64,000 nucleotides of DNA from Proteles cristata cristata (taxonomy: Eukaryota; Chordata; Mammalia; Carnivora; Hyaenidae). Where the stretch lies: positions 310,001-374,000 of the forward strand of contig JAESUZ010002878.1 in NCBI GenBank assembly GCA_017311185.1. Direction: 5' to 3'. The notes beneath the pieces were generated by a model. It had not been told where the DNA came from. It made no database searches and saw nothing but the letters and a program-made list of their open reading frames with translations. Below are positions 1 to 11,314 of this stretch, piece after piece. The number at the start of each line of letters is the position of its first letter. Positions within the stretch are counted from its first letter, which is position 1. A program made the translations under genes and the position numbers.

Positions 1-749
1 AACTCTTTAGGCTGTCTAAAGGTAAGAGGACTGGTGAGGCTGCGGAGGAAGGACAGGAGAGAAGAGCCCAGGGACTAAATTCTGGGGCCCTCGTGGTACC
101 TAGATGTCGGGAAGACAATGAGGATGCATAAAGGGGTCAACCTTTGACATAAATGTTGTCACATTTGACATGCGCCATTTCTGTAAGGATATCACTCCTA
201 AAAGTAGTGAGTTCTACAGCAAATGTCAAAAAAAGGGGTTAGAAATAACTCATACAGGGAACTCTTGTGAGTAATATTCACATAACAACAAAAAGAAAAG
301 GAATATTAGCTGAAGGGGAAAAGGGATTAAATCATATTTTATTCACACAATAAAGAGTTTCATGACTTTATGCTGTCAGCAAACATCCTGTGGAGATTAC
401 TAGTTAATTGACGGTGATGCAGGGGAAAATGGAATAATTTCTGGAGCAAAGTACTTTGGTAGGTAAGTTATGAAATTTGTTTAATTAACTGCAAGAATGG
501 CCAAGTGAATCAAGGCTATCAAATCAATGTAGCTATGTATGTGAAGCTTTTCATTTTTAGTTATCCTTTAGGCAGAAATATTGTGAGATATCTGCACAGC
601 CCATGTTTCATCTTCTGGGAGCAAATTCTGACAAACCACCACATCACACAGGTGGATTCCAGGAGCCACTGTTTTGAAAGACATGAAACTGTTACCTTTG
701 TCGTGGTTGATTAGATCAAGAACTTGCACCAGGAATGATATAGACAAGT
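1..749. other. Unannotated AT-rich sequence
   Basis: No repeat, RNA gene or gene was recognised. The only open frame (69 codons, 505-714, plus strand) has no recognisable motif and is within chance expectation. Confidence 0.5.
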
Positions 750-941
750 AGGCACCTGGGTGGCTCTGTCAGTGAAGCGTCTGACTCTTAATATCAGCTC
801 GGTTATCACATGATCTCATGGTTTGTGAGCTCGAGCCGCCCCTCATTAGGCTCTGCTGACAACACAGAGCCTGCTTAGGATTTTGTCTCCCTCTCTGTGT
901 GTCCCTCCCCAGCTTTTCTCTCTATCTCTCTCTCAAAATAA
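750..941 (+). mobile_element. SINEC (carnivore tRNA-derived SINE), older copy
   Basis: The copy reads in order: diverged head 'ggcacctgggtggctctgtc', a worn B-box region near 826-838, the 'agagcctgcttaggatt' middle, and a CT-rich stretch ending in 'tctctcaaaataa'. It runs directly into an AT dinucleotide tract, so the A-rich tail may have seeded that microsatellite. I found no clear target-site duplication. The many substitutions fit an old insertion. Confidence 0.85.
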
Positions 942-1062
942 TATATATATATATTATATCTATTTATAGATATATATTATATATATCAAAATAATATATA
1001 TAATAATACATATAATATATAATAAAATAATATATGTGTGTGTGTATTTTTAATTATTATTT
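941..1062. repeat. AT-rich simple repeat with short TG run
   Basis: Mixed (AT)n, (AATAT)n and a short TG run (about 1035-1045), directly 3' of the SINE tail. It overlaps the left side of the inverted repeat at 1066-1111. Confidence 0.85.
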
Positions 1063-1065
1063 ATT

Positions 1066-1111
1066 TTACAAATTTATTTACTATTTATTTACTATATAAA
1101 TAAATTTGTAA
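1066..1111. repeat. 15-bp perfect inverted repeat
   Basis: The arms are ttacaaatttattta at 1066-1080 and its exact reverse complement at 1097-1111, with a 16-nt AT-rich loop. TG repeats lie outside the left arm and CA repeats outside the right arm, so the potential stem extends imperfectly to about 1036-1154. Confidence 0.8.
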
Positions 1112-1119
1112 TGAAATAC

Positions 1120-1123
1120 ACAT

Positions 1124-1154
<31 letters not shown>
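1120..1154. repeat. (CA)n microsatellite
   Basis: About 17 CA units with one interruption near the start ('catgca'). Confidence 0.95.
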
Positions 1155-1156
<2 letters not shown>

Positions 1157-1254
1157 GTGGGTGGAGGGGAGACAGACCAGTAGGATCTTCTTCTATCATT
1201 TGGAATTGTAATTGAGGGCTTTCAGTGAGCTTTTCTCTACAGCTGTCAGGGTAC

Positions 1255-1905
1255 AGGTACCTGAATTGTACCTGTCAGGGTAAATCAGAAAAACAGAAAC
1301 CATGCAATGTTTTCTGAAGAGGAGCTTTAATAGAACACATCGACCAGCGAGATATTAGGAAACGGAAAGAACAAATGACAAATCCCTGAGGTAACGTGGG
1401 TGTCATCACCTACACCAAACAGATCCTGCCTACAGAGCTGACCCAGCTCCCGTATTGATCCCCAGGAAGGCTGAGTAAACCCAGAAGCCAGCACCCACAG
1501 ACAAAATGTAGAGATGGTACTACCAGGATCTAGGAGCTCAAAGAAGCTCATGCCACCCAGGAGCACAGCACATGCCTGCTTCTCAGGAGAGTATGGGGTC
1601 ATCTACCACATACTAGAATCTAGTGAGAGCATACCTGCTGATAAGGGCACTAAAGTTTTCTAGAGACAGATAGAACTATAGGTGCCCTCAGTTACCAAGG
1701 TGACAGTAACAATGTATGGAAAAATTCCCTTCCCCCAAATCCCAACTTTCCAGATTCTAGACACATACTAGTGCCATCTAACTCTGGTGAATGTCATTTG
1801 CAAGCCCCAGCTCCAGCCTCACAGAGAAGAGAAAAGGTGGCCTTGGTACTGAAGGGCAGCAGGTGAATACCCAGTACCGTGTGTAACCTGAGGGCTTTGG
1901 CAATG
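1255..1905. repeat. Old eutherian interspersed repeat, family unnamed (probable)
   Basis: The segment opens with 'tcagaaaaacagaaaccatg' and continues through 'aggagctttaatagaac' and a more GC-rich body. This resembles a repeat layout I know from other mammals ('cagaaaaacagaaaccat... agctttaat...'). A similar layout occurs at 11.3-11.7 kb. I cannot name the family or fix the ends. A 91-codon minus-strand frame (1327-1602) is treated as chance. Confidence 0.35.
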
Positions 1906-2350
1906 AACATCGTCTACACATGATGTGGATGAGGAGAGGAAACAGATGCTGTCTCACAGGGGATGAGAAGACTTTTCTTTTTTCAAGTAGAAACATAGCA
2001 AATGAATATATATTTCCTACTAGGTTTATATTTCCCACTTCCAACCATGAAGACCCAGCTGAATTCCCATGCTTGGAGTTTATAAGACATTTTTATATAC
2101 TGAAAAGTCATTCCCTCCCTCTTCAATTTATCTAGCTATAGTACTTAGTAAAATATCTAGCACATATTAAAAGTCAAAAAAATATTTACTGAAAGTGAAA
2201 TTGGATGTTGTTTTCAGAAACCTGCCATAAACTGCTCTGTTGCAATGGTTTGTGTGTCTATGCTGTCCCTTATGTAGGCACTCAAATGCAGCTGAGCATT
2301 TGAAAGGTGGCAATTTTGGTACCACATTTTTGTACTTTATTATTTTTTTA
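1906..2350. other. Unannotated sequence
   Basis: Nothing recognised. Overlapping short frames on both strands (1778-2044 and 1920-2135) show no motif. Confidence 0.5.
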
Positions 2351-2365
2351 TTTTATTTTATTTTA

Positions 2366-2588
2366 TCTTTTTAAATTTTTTTTAATGTTTTTTTTTATTT
2401 CTGAGAGAGAGAAACAGCGTGGGCACAGGAGGGTCAGAGAGAGAGGGAGATACAGAATCTGAAACAGGCTCCAGGCTCTGAGATGTCTGTCAGCACAGAG
2501 CTTGACACGGGGCTCGAACCCATGAACCATGAGATCATGACCTGAGCCGAAGTCGGACACTTAACCGACTGAGCCACCCAGGTACCCC
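2366..2588 (-). mobile_element. SINEC, intermediate-age copy
   Basis: Reverse-strand copy. The T-rich tail (about 2352-2398) is followed by GA-rich DNA, 'gaaacaggctccaggctctga', 'ggggctcgaacccatgaac' (complement of the B box) and 'aaccgactgagccacccagg' (complement of the A-box region). T-rich sequence on both sides ('tattttattttatttta'-like) is a plausible but low-complexity target-site duplication. Confidence 0.93.
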
Positions 2589-2765
2589 TATTTTGTTTTA
2601 TTTTAAATTTACGTTTAAAAACTGATACTTGAGTCAGTTGTTGGGAAACACGTATGTTTGGTACAACTGGATTTGTAACTCTGTTGTTCTGAATGTAAAT
2701 TTTATGAAATTTAAAAATGTCAGATGTTTCTGATCAGAAGGTAATGTTCAAATAGAGATGGATGC

Positions 2766-2936
2766 GGGGCTCCTGGGTGGCTTAGTCGGTTAAGCGTCCG
2801 ACTTTTGCTTGGGTCATGATCTCACGGTTCGTGGGTTCGAGCCCCGCGTCAGGCTTTGTGCTGACTGCCAGCTCAGAGCCTGGAGCCTGTTTCAGAGTCT
2901 GTGACTCCCTCTCTCTCTGATCCTCCCCTGCTCACG

Positions 2937-2973
<37 letters not shown>

Positions 2974-3018
2974 AGAAATAAATAAAACATTTAAAAACAA
3001 AAAAAAAAAACAAGAAAA
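2766..3018 (+). mobile_element. SINEC, young type, with 17-bp perfect target-site duplication
   Basis: Full-length: 'ctcctgggtggcttagtcgg' head, 'ggttcgagccccgcgtc' B-box region, 'gcctgtttcagagtctgtga' middle, expanded (CT)n at about 2938-2971, then 'ctagaaataaataaaacatt' and an A-rich tail. The perfect 17-bp duplication caaatagagatggatgc lies at 2749-2765 and 3019-3035. The intact duplication and low divergence indicate recent insertion. Confidence 0.97.
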
Positions 3019-3254
3019 CAAATAGAGATGGATGCATAAAAAAGAATTCCAAATATCTCATTAAAATTTTTATATTGCTTTTGTGTTGAAAGAATAGTAT
3101 TTTGGATATGTTAGGTTAACTAAAGTATAGTACTAAAATTAATCTCACCTACTTGTCTTTATTTTTAACATGCCTCCTAAGAAGTACAAAATCACACACA
3201 TGGCTCACATTTCTATTGGATAGTCCTGCTCTAGGCCCTTGCTAGATGAAAAGT

Positions 3255-3405
3255 ATGTTCCGTGGACTAATAACATATGCATCATCTAGATGCATAGTCT
3301 GAGGTCCTTCCCAGACAAACTGAATTTGAATCTGAATTTGCTTTTTAACAAGATCTCCAGGCGATTTGTACGAATATTATAGTTTGAGAGGCACTGCTTT
3401 AAGCT
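3255..3405. repeat. MER5-like non-autonomous hAT-Charlie fragment
   Basis: Segments 'gtatgttccgtggacta', 'ctgaatttgaatctgaattt', 'taacaagatctccaggcgat' and 'tagtttgagaggcactg' follow the order of the MER5-type consensus as I remember it ('...aacaagatccccaggtgat...aaagtttgagaagcactg'). Divergence is high, as expected for an old DNA-transposon remnant. The exact subfamily is not assigned. Confidence 0.6.
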
Positions 3406-3820
3406 ACTTTCATATTCATTAGTTCCTCTAGAGCAAAGATCAAATATAGTCTGTACTGCCTGTTTTAAAACATGGTTTGGTAATGAAAATTGGAGCTTAA
3501 AACTCTCATGGAAACAAGTGTTTGGTAAATAGGGAAATGATATCTGTTTAACACGGAACTTGTGTTGAATATAATACACGATTTTTCCCAACCTGTAGCC
3601 TTCACATGCTATGGCACATGACTGTCACTTTGTCACAGGTACAGCGGATTAGCACCATGTGTCCTAACACAGCTAAACTCAGCAAGCAGCATGGGGACCT
3701 CTGCTACATGATACCATTTCACTCTGTCTTTTGTCCCTTTATCTCAGTGCAGCCCAGTGATTTGTCTTGGAAAGATTTTCTGGAAAGTTCTCCCTGATCT
3801 TGTAAATTTCATTTTTTCTT
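3406..3820. other. Unannotated sequence
   Basis: Nothing recognised on either strand. The short frames at 3286-3591 (minus) and 3606-3797 (plus) are treated as chance. Confidence 0.5.
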
Positions 3821-3836
3821 TGTAATGAGGATTTTT

Positions 3837-4053
3837 TTTAATTTTTTTCAATGTTTTTTATTTATTTCTAGGAGAGAGAAAGACAGCATGAGCAGGGGAG
3901 GGTCAGAGAGAGAGGAGTCACAGACTGAAACAGGCTCCAGGCTCTGAGCTGGCAGTCAGCACAGAGCCCGACGCGGGGCTCGAACCCACGAACCGCGAGA
4001 TCATGACCTAAGCGAAAGTCAACGCTTAACCGACTAAGCCACCTAGGCGCCCC
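3837..4053 (-). mobile_element. SINEC, young type, minus strand
   Basis: Reverse copy with 'tttatttctaggagagag' (complement of the young-type tail), 'gactgaaacaggctccaggc', 'ggggctcgaacccacgaac' and 'cgactaagccacctaggcgc'. The target-site duplication is tgtaatgaggattttt (3821-3836) against tgtaatgagcattttt (4054-4069), with one mismatch. Confidence 0.96.
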
Positions 4054-4069
4054 TGTAATGAGCATTTTT

Positions 4070-4920
4070 AACCCTTTCTTACCCTCTCCAGTCAACGTAC
4101 TTTCCTGAAGCTAAATCTTATATTGATTATGGCACACTTTTATTTATCAGTACTTTATCATATCTCTTGAACAACATTGATACTATTAGAATTATTATTT
4201 CTTTTTGTTCTCTGGTTACACAGGCTCTCGCCTTATTTTTTTTAAGCCTTGAAATTGTTAATGTGTGATTTTGTGGTATGCACTGTGTTACAGAGATCTT
4301 ACATTGCCTGAGCATAAATACCTGTATTCACTATGCTTTTGTAAATTGTGGTAACCCTCGAACCCTGAGAAATCTTCCCTGACTCTGCATTTCAACTGTT
4401 TGCTTGCAGGATCACTTCCAAAGAAGATTGTAAAGTATGAGGGATGATTGTCGGAGAAATTGAAATAGGTTTGAATTGTTCTTAGTTTATTATTTATAAT
4501 GTGCTTAATTCCAAAAAGGATCCAAAGCTGACTACAATAAAAGACACAGATTCAAAAGGCCCATTAAACAATCGAGTAATAATTGAAGGGGTAGATGGAA
4601 GGAAAAAGAGGAAATATAGTTGTACTAGAAAATCTTAACTAAAAAGCTATTATTTCTGAACAATAAGCAGAGGCAAGCTTACTTGCAAACAGGGAAAAAT
4701 ATCCTAAATGACACAATAAATAATGTGATATTTGAAAGATCTTATATAAATGAAGGACATGGAAAACCTCCCTGGGTACTTTATGCAAAACAAACCTCTC
4801 ATAGCTACAAAAATATATTCTTCTAAACACTATTTCTTATATTAATTTCCATCGAAAGCTGAGTACTGACTGTACCACAGTTCTGTAAGACAGCTCTAAG
4901 AGGAACTGATGAAACCTTTC
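4070..4920. other. Unannotated AT-rich sequence
   Basis: No repeat, RNA gene or coding region recognised. Short minus-strand frames (4127-4315, 4639-4830) lack motifs. Confidence 0.5.
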
Positions 4921-4924
4921 TTGA

Positions 4925-5830
4925 TTAGAAAAGAAATTGAATGCCTACTGTATGTCATACATTGAGCTGACAGCAAAGGCTGCAGTGACAGACAAATAAC
5001 ACAGGGCTGTGGTACTCATGGAAAGTCCAGGAAAGAAGACACACCTCAAACAAGCACCCAGAAAGTGAGGTTTAGAAATTTCAGGATGCTATGAGAGCAT
5101 ATATCAAGACATTTTATCCTAGACTGAAGGTCAGGGAAACTTGCTGGAGGAAATGACATTTAAGCAAAGACTGAAAAATAAGTCAGTATTCTCCAGACTA
5201 AGGGAGCAATTTGTGTAAAGACTCTAAAGTGAGAAACAAGTGCAGCGTGCTTGAGGGCACACGGGAGGTTGACAAGTGCTGGAAAGGTTAAAGTGGAAAA
5301 GATACTGTGAGCCTGCCAAGATTTTACTCTTACTCATTGGGATGTGTTGGGGGGCTGGATTAAAGAGTTGTTAAAGTGTGAGCTATCACATTAAAAAAAA
5401 TATTCTGCTAGAGCAGAGTATAGATTATATGAAGAGGGTGCCTGGGTGGCTCAGTCAGTTAAGCATCAGGCTTTGTCTAGGGTCATGATTTCACAGTTCA
5501 TGAGTTCGAGCCCCATGTTGGGCTCTGTGCTGACAGCTCAGAGCCTGGAGCCTGCTTTAGATTTTATGTCTTCTTCTCTCTCTGCCCCTCCCATGCTCAT
5601 GCTGGTTTTTTCTCTCTCTCAAAAATGAAACATTAAATTTTTAAAAAAGATTGTATGAAGCTTTAGTGGACAGAAAATGTCTGCTTTAAGACTATTGAAA
5701 TGGTCCAAATCAGAAACTGCAGTGGTTGGGTTCAGACCAAGATGGTGGGAGCCAAGATGAGAAAACAAGTCATTGGAGATAGAACTAACAAGACCTGGGT
5801 TTGTGAAGAAATGAGTCAGCGGGTCTCCCC
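4925..5830 (+). repeat. L2-type old repeat, split by a SINE
   Basis: The ordered phrases 'gcctactgtatgtcatacat', 'ggtcagggaaacttgctgga', 'ggaggaaatgacatttaag', 'gactctaaagtgagaaacaa', and after the SINE 'gcagtggttgggttcagac' and 'acaagtcattggagatag', match the order of a well-known old eutherian element. I associate it with the LINE-2 class, but the class is from memory. The SINE at 5435-5647 interrupts it. A second member lies at 13.3-13.9 kb. Confidence 0.5.
5435..5647 (+). mobile_element. SINEC, intermediate age, inserted in an L2-type repeat
   Basis: Full-length: head 'gggtgcctgggtggctcagt', B-box region 'gagttcgagccccatgttgg', 'cagagcctggagcctgcttt', CT-rich stretch and tail 'ctcaaaaatgaaacattaaa'. 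The target-site duplication is agattatatgaag (5422-5434) and agattgtatgaag (5648-5660), with one mismatch. A 60-codon frame crossing it is SINE sequence, not a gene. Confidence 0.95.
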
Positions 5831-5939
5831 AAAATGTGTATGTTAGGAACCTTTTTCAGGATCATCCACATTGAAATTTAATTGTGATTCTCTATGTGGG
5901 AACTAGATGGACTCATAAGTTCTCAAAGTAAGAAAGCTT

Positions 5940-6040
5940 TTTCTGTTCTTTTCTTTTCTTTCTTTTCTTTTCTTTTCTTTTCTTCTTTTCTTCTCCCTTC
6001 TTTTCTTTGGTCTTCTTTTTCTTTTCTTTTCCTTTTTTGA
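5940..6040. repeat. (TTTTC)n-like polypyrimidine tract
   Basis: About 100 bp of almost pure pyrimidine, with units ttttc, tttc and ttcttttc. The apparent Lys/Glu-rich minus-strand frame (5913-6152) is a translation of this tract. Confidence 0.95.
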
Positions 6041-7485
6041 GACAAGAATAGTCAGTGCTGCCATTTGATATCTTTTTATATAAGACTATCTTATCTCTAC
6101 AGGGAAAGCTATTGTTGGCCATAAAAATAAAAATCATAGGGGCATATTGCATTCTTGGATTAGTACCTTATGCTAACTGATAAACCACCAGATTGCTTAT
6201 CTTTACTTGATGTTATAAAGCCAAGCCAAGTTCCAATGGGAGGGCCATAACCAACTATTCAAGTAAATAAATAAGTAAATAAATAAATAAGCAAGCAAGC
6301 AAATGGGAAAGATTACCTACTTGATTTTGATAATTGAAGAATGACCTGGAAGGCACACAAATTTATGAGATGGAATGACATTCCAGACCTCAGTATACTC
6401 CTGCTTATGTTATAGGTAGTAAGTTAATCATCCAACTTTATCACTAAGACCTTATCAGAGTCATAATTCTTTAAAAATATTATTGTTTTTGTGTTGGAAA
6501 TCTATCTGTCCTCATTCAATTGGAGAGCCTAAAGATCTATTTTCTTTACTTGTGAAGTAATGGACATTAATAAATCATGTGAATCTTTTCAGTTTATAAG
6601 AAACTCCTGCTTTTAAATTACCATTTTTCCCTGAGGAGCAAGACTTCTAATTGAGGCAAGTTCCCAGATGTATTTTATGTTCTTGTAATTATTTTAAAAC
6701 ATATGGCAATAAAAAAGTTATGTGTCTTCAGTGTATTTTTATGTATTTTGTCATCTTACAGGTTCAAGTGGCATTCACTCTTTGAAATCATTTATTTCTT
6801 TTTTCCAAAGAAAAATGTTATTCAATAGGAGAATAAAGGTTCAAAACAAAATATGTACATATGTTCCATTTTATAAGCATGTTTAGTTTATTAAATATTT
6901 TAAGTATTTTAAAATTTTATTATAAATTTTAAGTTCTGAATTCATTACTCATTTACCTGAAGCTGCCAGATCAATTGTCCAATTTGAAAATGGAAAATTA
7001 ACAAAATAATTTAATTCAGCTCATAACACATAGGTTTTATGACAGTGAATATAATGGATGGCACATGTTACCTAGAGGACTCTTAAATTAGTTCACAAAG
7101 GAATTTTCAGATTTCTGCAAATGGAGAGATTCATGTTAAGATATGACTTCTTTTGTCAAAACTTCACGAAAGATCCAAAACATCACTGTGTTGGGGACCC
7201 AATACATAACACTTTGAAACTTAAAGAAAGAAAAAGAAGAAAAAGTAAAATAAGGCATTTTTCAGTCAGGGTCTACATGTGTACATGAATTTGCCCTGGA
7301 TCAAAAAGGATGCTAACGTGGGAATTATTTGTGTATTTATTGGCAAGGTCAAGGGAACATACAAGGGATACTGAGGTCCACACTCTGCAGAGCAGGAAGC
7401 TCTTATGGTTCCCTGGGCTTAAGCAATAAGGACTAATAGACTTATGTTCCTAAATCTTTATGAGAACGGAAATAACAGAGAAGTG
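6041..7485. other. Unannotated AT-rich sequence with a short AAAT tract
   Basis: Apart from (AAAT)n/(AAGC)n at about 6258-6303 and an A/G-rich stretch near 7216-7245, nothing was recognised. It contains no usable reading frame. Confidence 0.5.
6258..6303. repeat. (AAAT)n followed by (AAGC)n microsatellite
   Basis: Tandem 'aaat/aagt' units pass into three 'aagc' units, a shift in unit type within one tract. Confidence 0.9.
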
Positions 7486-7487
7486 TA

Positions 7488-8020
7488 TTAAGTTAGGAAT
7501 CTCCAGAGAAACAACCAATAGTATATATCCATTACATAATCAATTAATATATAATTCATCTAACAATTAAATACTTATCAACAATTAAACCATCTATTGA
7601 TAATCAAATTAACTATTCATTAAGTAGCAAATCAGTCAATGCATTTTAGTTAACTACATGATAGACTTATTTTAATGCATTAGTCCATGTGATTGTGGAG
7701 GCTTGGTGAGCCCAAATCTAATGGGTTAGTTTAGAAGACCAGAGACTTAGAAAAGAGTTATGGTTCAAGTCTGAGATCAGTTGGCTGACAGTTACTTACC
7801 TCTTACTCATGGGTATGCCAGGTTTCTTTTCAATTCAGACCTTGGACTGACTTGATGAAGTCCATCTATATTATGAAGGGTAATCCTCTTTACTTTCAAA
7901 AGTCGACCCATTTAAGTGTAAATCTCATCTAGAAACATCTGACAGAAATACCAAGAATGACGTTTGACCAAATATCTGGGCAACATGGCTTAGGCAAGTT
8001 AACACATAAAGTTAGCTACT
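7488..8020 (-). repeat. Old eutherian interspersed repeat, minus-strand copy (family unnamed)
   Basis: It begins 'ggaatctccagagaaacaa' and ends 'aagttaacacataaagttag', with 'gtggaggcttggtgagcc', 'gactgacttgatgaagtcca' and 'tttgaccaaatatctgggca' between. These are reverse-orientation landmarks of an abundant old repeat whose other strand starts 'ttaattttgtgtcaacttga' and ends 'ggttctgtttctttggagaa'; a plus copy lies at 14.37-14.89 kb. The inner 7503-7680 part is AT-rich with reiterated 'attaa/tcaatta' units. Confidence 0.6.
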
Positions 8021-9446
8021 ACCTATAGGGACTTCACTACAGGCGTTAGTTTTCAAGGGGCACAGCAATGGGTAGAACCATAAGAGTTCAGTGAGAGAGA
8101 AAGGAAAAAATAACTGTCTCAGTTACCTTTGGATCTTGAGAGTAAAAACACCAAGTGATAGAGCCTCAGATTGTTACAGAGCTCTTCCTTTACCCCGAAT
8201 GCTACTCAAAACTGCCGACCACACAAGTACCTAGCAAATAGATTAACTCATTAAACACCCAAAAACCTATCCAAAAGGCCATGTTTATACTGCTGGGCAG
8301 TGTGAGGTGCAGCCATTTGATTTTAACTGCTATGAGATCACGTAGAATGATGTAGAACACCAGTTCACTAGAAACAATATGGCAGACCCCTGAATTATCA
8401 TGGTTTTTTTCTCCCACTCTTAACATACATATATCTTAATAAACCATTTAGGATATTTTTTATGTGCTATTCACAACATATATTCAGCATAAGGACATGA
8501 ATATATTAATCCTGTGTGACATTTTATAGGAAATAGGTGAGCCAGACCTATCAAATCCATGTTATTGTGATGAGAAAGAGAGGTGACATAGTCCATAGGC
8601 AAAGCAATAAAACTATATAGATTTCCCTGCCAGGTTAAGGACAACTCCTTCTTTTTGTTCTTACATGTTAACTAAGAAGAAAGACACATCTCCCTCCTTA
8701 AGAGTTGCAAGTAGGAATCTGCAAGAAGCTATATTGGTTCCTTTCTATTTCATTACATCTGAAATAGCAGTCACTTTTGGTATCATTCATGTCCTTTTAT
8801 ATAGGACAAACTACCAGGTAGCACAGAAATGCAACAGGATTCACCATTTATTCATCTTTCACCATTTGATAATGGCACTAATCTTTGCAATTTCTCTCCA
8901 GTAGTGCAATATTGCTATGGTTCAGTATTTGGCGATTGTGTGTGTGTGTGTGTGTATGTGCCCTCGTGCGTGCATTTGTACATGTGTGTGTGCTCCCGTG
9001 AAATGGGGGAGGAACAGTTCCATGGCATTCCACTTAGCATTTGCTATTATAGCAGCTCTCATTCAGTGAGTCAAGAGCCCAGTGCGCATATTCTGCAAGT
9101 TGCTAAGTGTGTCTATTCCCAATACACACTCAGGTATTAGAAACACAACTGTAAATTGTGAATGAGGGTGTACTGGAATCTTTGAAAAATTTAGGGTAAG
9201 TTCTCTTTTATCACCTATCCTTCATAGACCCCCATTCTGACCAGTGGAACATAGTAACAATATCTAATAGACCCGAAAATATCTTAGTCTTATTTTTTCT
9301 GTGGTGCACAGTCACTGTGGTAAATAGCCAAAACTTCCTCTGGTGAAGGCTTAAAGAAAGGTCTACAGTTACAGTATACCCTTGTGTCTGCATTACAGGA
9401 CCCTTCCCCAGCTGACCCAGCTTTATCCCATTAAAAGGAAACTAGT
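8021..9446. other. Unannotated sequence with a short TG tract
   Basis: Apart from (TG)n at about 8936-8956, nothing was recognised. Short frames at 8202-8426 (minus), 8665-8904 and 8829-9140 (plus) and 9211-9393 (minus) carry no motif I know. Confidence 0.45.
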
Positions 9447-9458
9447 AAGAACTCCTTT

Positions 9459-9635
9459 GGGGTGCCTGGGTGGCTTAGTCGGTTGAGTGTCCGACTTTCG
9501 CTTAGGTCATGATCTCGCGGTTCGTGGGTTCGGGCCACGCGTCGGGCTCTGTGCTGACTGCCAGCTCAGAGCCTGGAGCCTGTTTCAGTCTGTGAGTCTG
9601 TGACTCCCTCTCTCTCTGACCCTCCCCTGCTCATG

Positions 9636-9693
<58 letters not shown>

Positions 9694-9718
9694 GAAATAA
9701 ATAAAACATTTAAAAAAA
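9459..9718 (+). mobile_element. SINEC, young type, with long CT tract
   Basis: Full-length: 'gtgcctgggtggcttagtcg' head, 'ggttcgggccacgcgtcggg' B-box region with a B-box substitution, and a small 'gtctgtga' duplication in the middle. The (CT)n at about 9646-9691 is unusually long. The tail is 'ctagaaataaataaaacatt' plus A9. The target-site duplication aagaactccttt lies at 9447-9458 and 9719-9730 and is perfect. Confidence 0.96.
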
Positions 9719-9730
9719 AAGAACTCCTTT

Positions 9731-11314
9731 AACCATGTAAAATGCACAGAGGTATAAAAGTTCCCACTACACCAACCCAAATCGGGTTTCTACCCAATGG
9801 GTTTATATAGATGAGTACCATGGTAGGCTGTTGTTATATGTCATTCTTAGAGAATGTATAATCAATTTGTCACCTGTGGGTATCTGTGGGTCAAAACATT
9901 GTGATTGTTACACTAATCCTGTGCTCTGTGACAATACTTTCACCCACTCTCTGATGATTAAGCCATTGAAATCAGAAATTTCTAAGCTGTTGATACAGTG
10001 AATACCATAATAAATGGAATATTCTCTGCTACTCTGGAACATTGTGGGATGGGTGAGCAAGTAGTACATGTTAAATGTATCCCAAAATTGCAACTTCCAA
10101 GCTTTTCATTCCTCATTCTACTTTATTGCAAGAGGATTCTAGCATCTGGATCTTAGTGAAAGCAAGTTATGACGTCTAGATTTCAAAGAAGTCTTAAACT
10201 GTTAGATCTTCTTGTTAGAATTGAGAAATTACTTTGAAAATCCAGAATAACTGAATTTATTGAATGAATCAATATATTTGGCCCAATCCAAGATTACATT
10301 GAAATTTTTTCTTTACTACCCTTTGGATTTATTCCTGTTGTTACTGATACAAAGTAGTATAGTCTTGTGACATACTAGGAAAGACCTTGTAATTCTCCTC
10401 TGGGCGGTTATTTAACACCCACTAGGATTAAAAAAAACAACAACATACAAACAAAAAAGCCCTTCATATCTGGGGGTTCCAAAGTAAAGCAAGTAACAAT
10501 ACCCTAAGACATCTGTTGTATTTAATGAATTAACTTATCGCCTATCCATCTAGAATGGTACTAGCTATGGACAATCTTCGTGAAAATTGAGAAAATAGTC
10601 ATTGAAATAATTTTATATGAGATTTAATTTTCTTTCCAAACCATGACCATTAAAGGCTTTTAATGGAGGCATTAAAAGAGGGTGAGTGGCACCTGCTTTA
10701 TATGAAGTTATTGAAAATCATTATGCAATCATCAGCTAGAAGACAATAGGTAGCTATCATTGGCAATGATGTTTCAGGGATATTAGGTTGCTCAGGATTC
10801 TCTGTTTTATCTGTCTATTCACATATTTCTATTCCAAATTGCAAGGCTTCACTTTTTCCCAATGAGTGCTGTAACTTTAACATGACTTATGTCTTCCTGA
10901 ATATAATTGGTCTTGTGATATTGCACTTGCTGAATTATATTTTAGACCTGATCTTCAACATACCTGTCCTGCAAATAGAAACAATAAAGGTTTTCAAGGT
11001 CACCATAGACATTTTGTGTTTCACTTACTAGTTATATTGGAAATTCAAGGTCCGTTTTGTTGTTGTTGTTATTATTTTGAAAACTCTCCAGGATAGTCAG
11101 AGAGGCACCTTGTCTCACTCACGGCATTTATAATCTCAATTGCAATCAAGTAAAGCAGGCATTTGATCTCCAAAAGTTTTCTCTTCCACCTCATGATAAG
11201 GATAATTTGAATAATTATGATAATTATGCCTGCTAAGGGTATCAGTGCCATCTATGTATTTCCCAATCCAGTACTGAAGGCCAGCATGTGGACTACTTCT
11301 AGAACAGAACACTG
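9731..11314. other. Unannotated AT-rich sequence
   Basis: No repeat or gene recognised. Short minus-strand frames (9908-10093, 11136-11318) look random. Confidence 0.5.

Noticed and set aside
5913..6152. 79-codon Lys/Glu-rich minus-strand frame
   Set aside because: Translation of the polypyrimidine tract.
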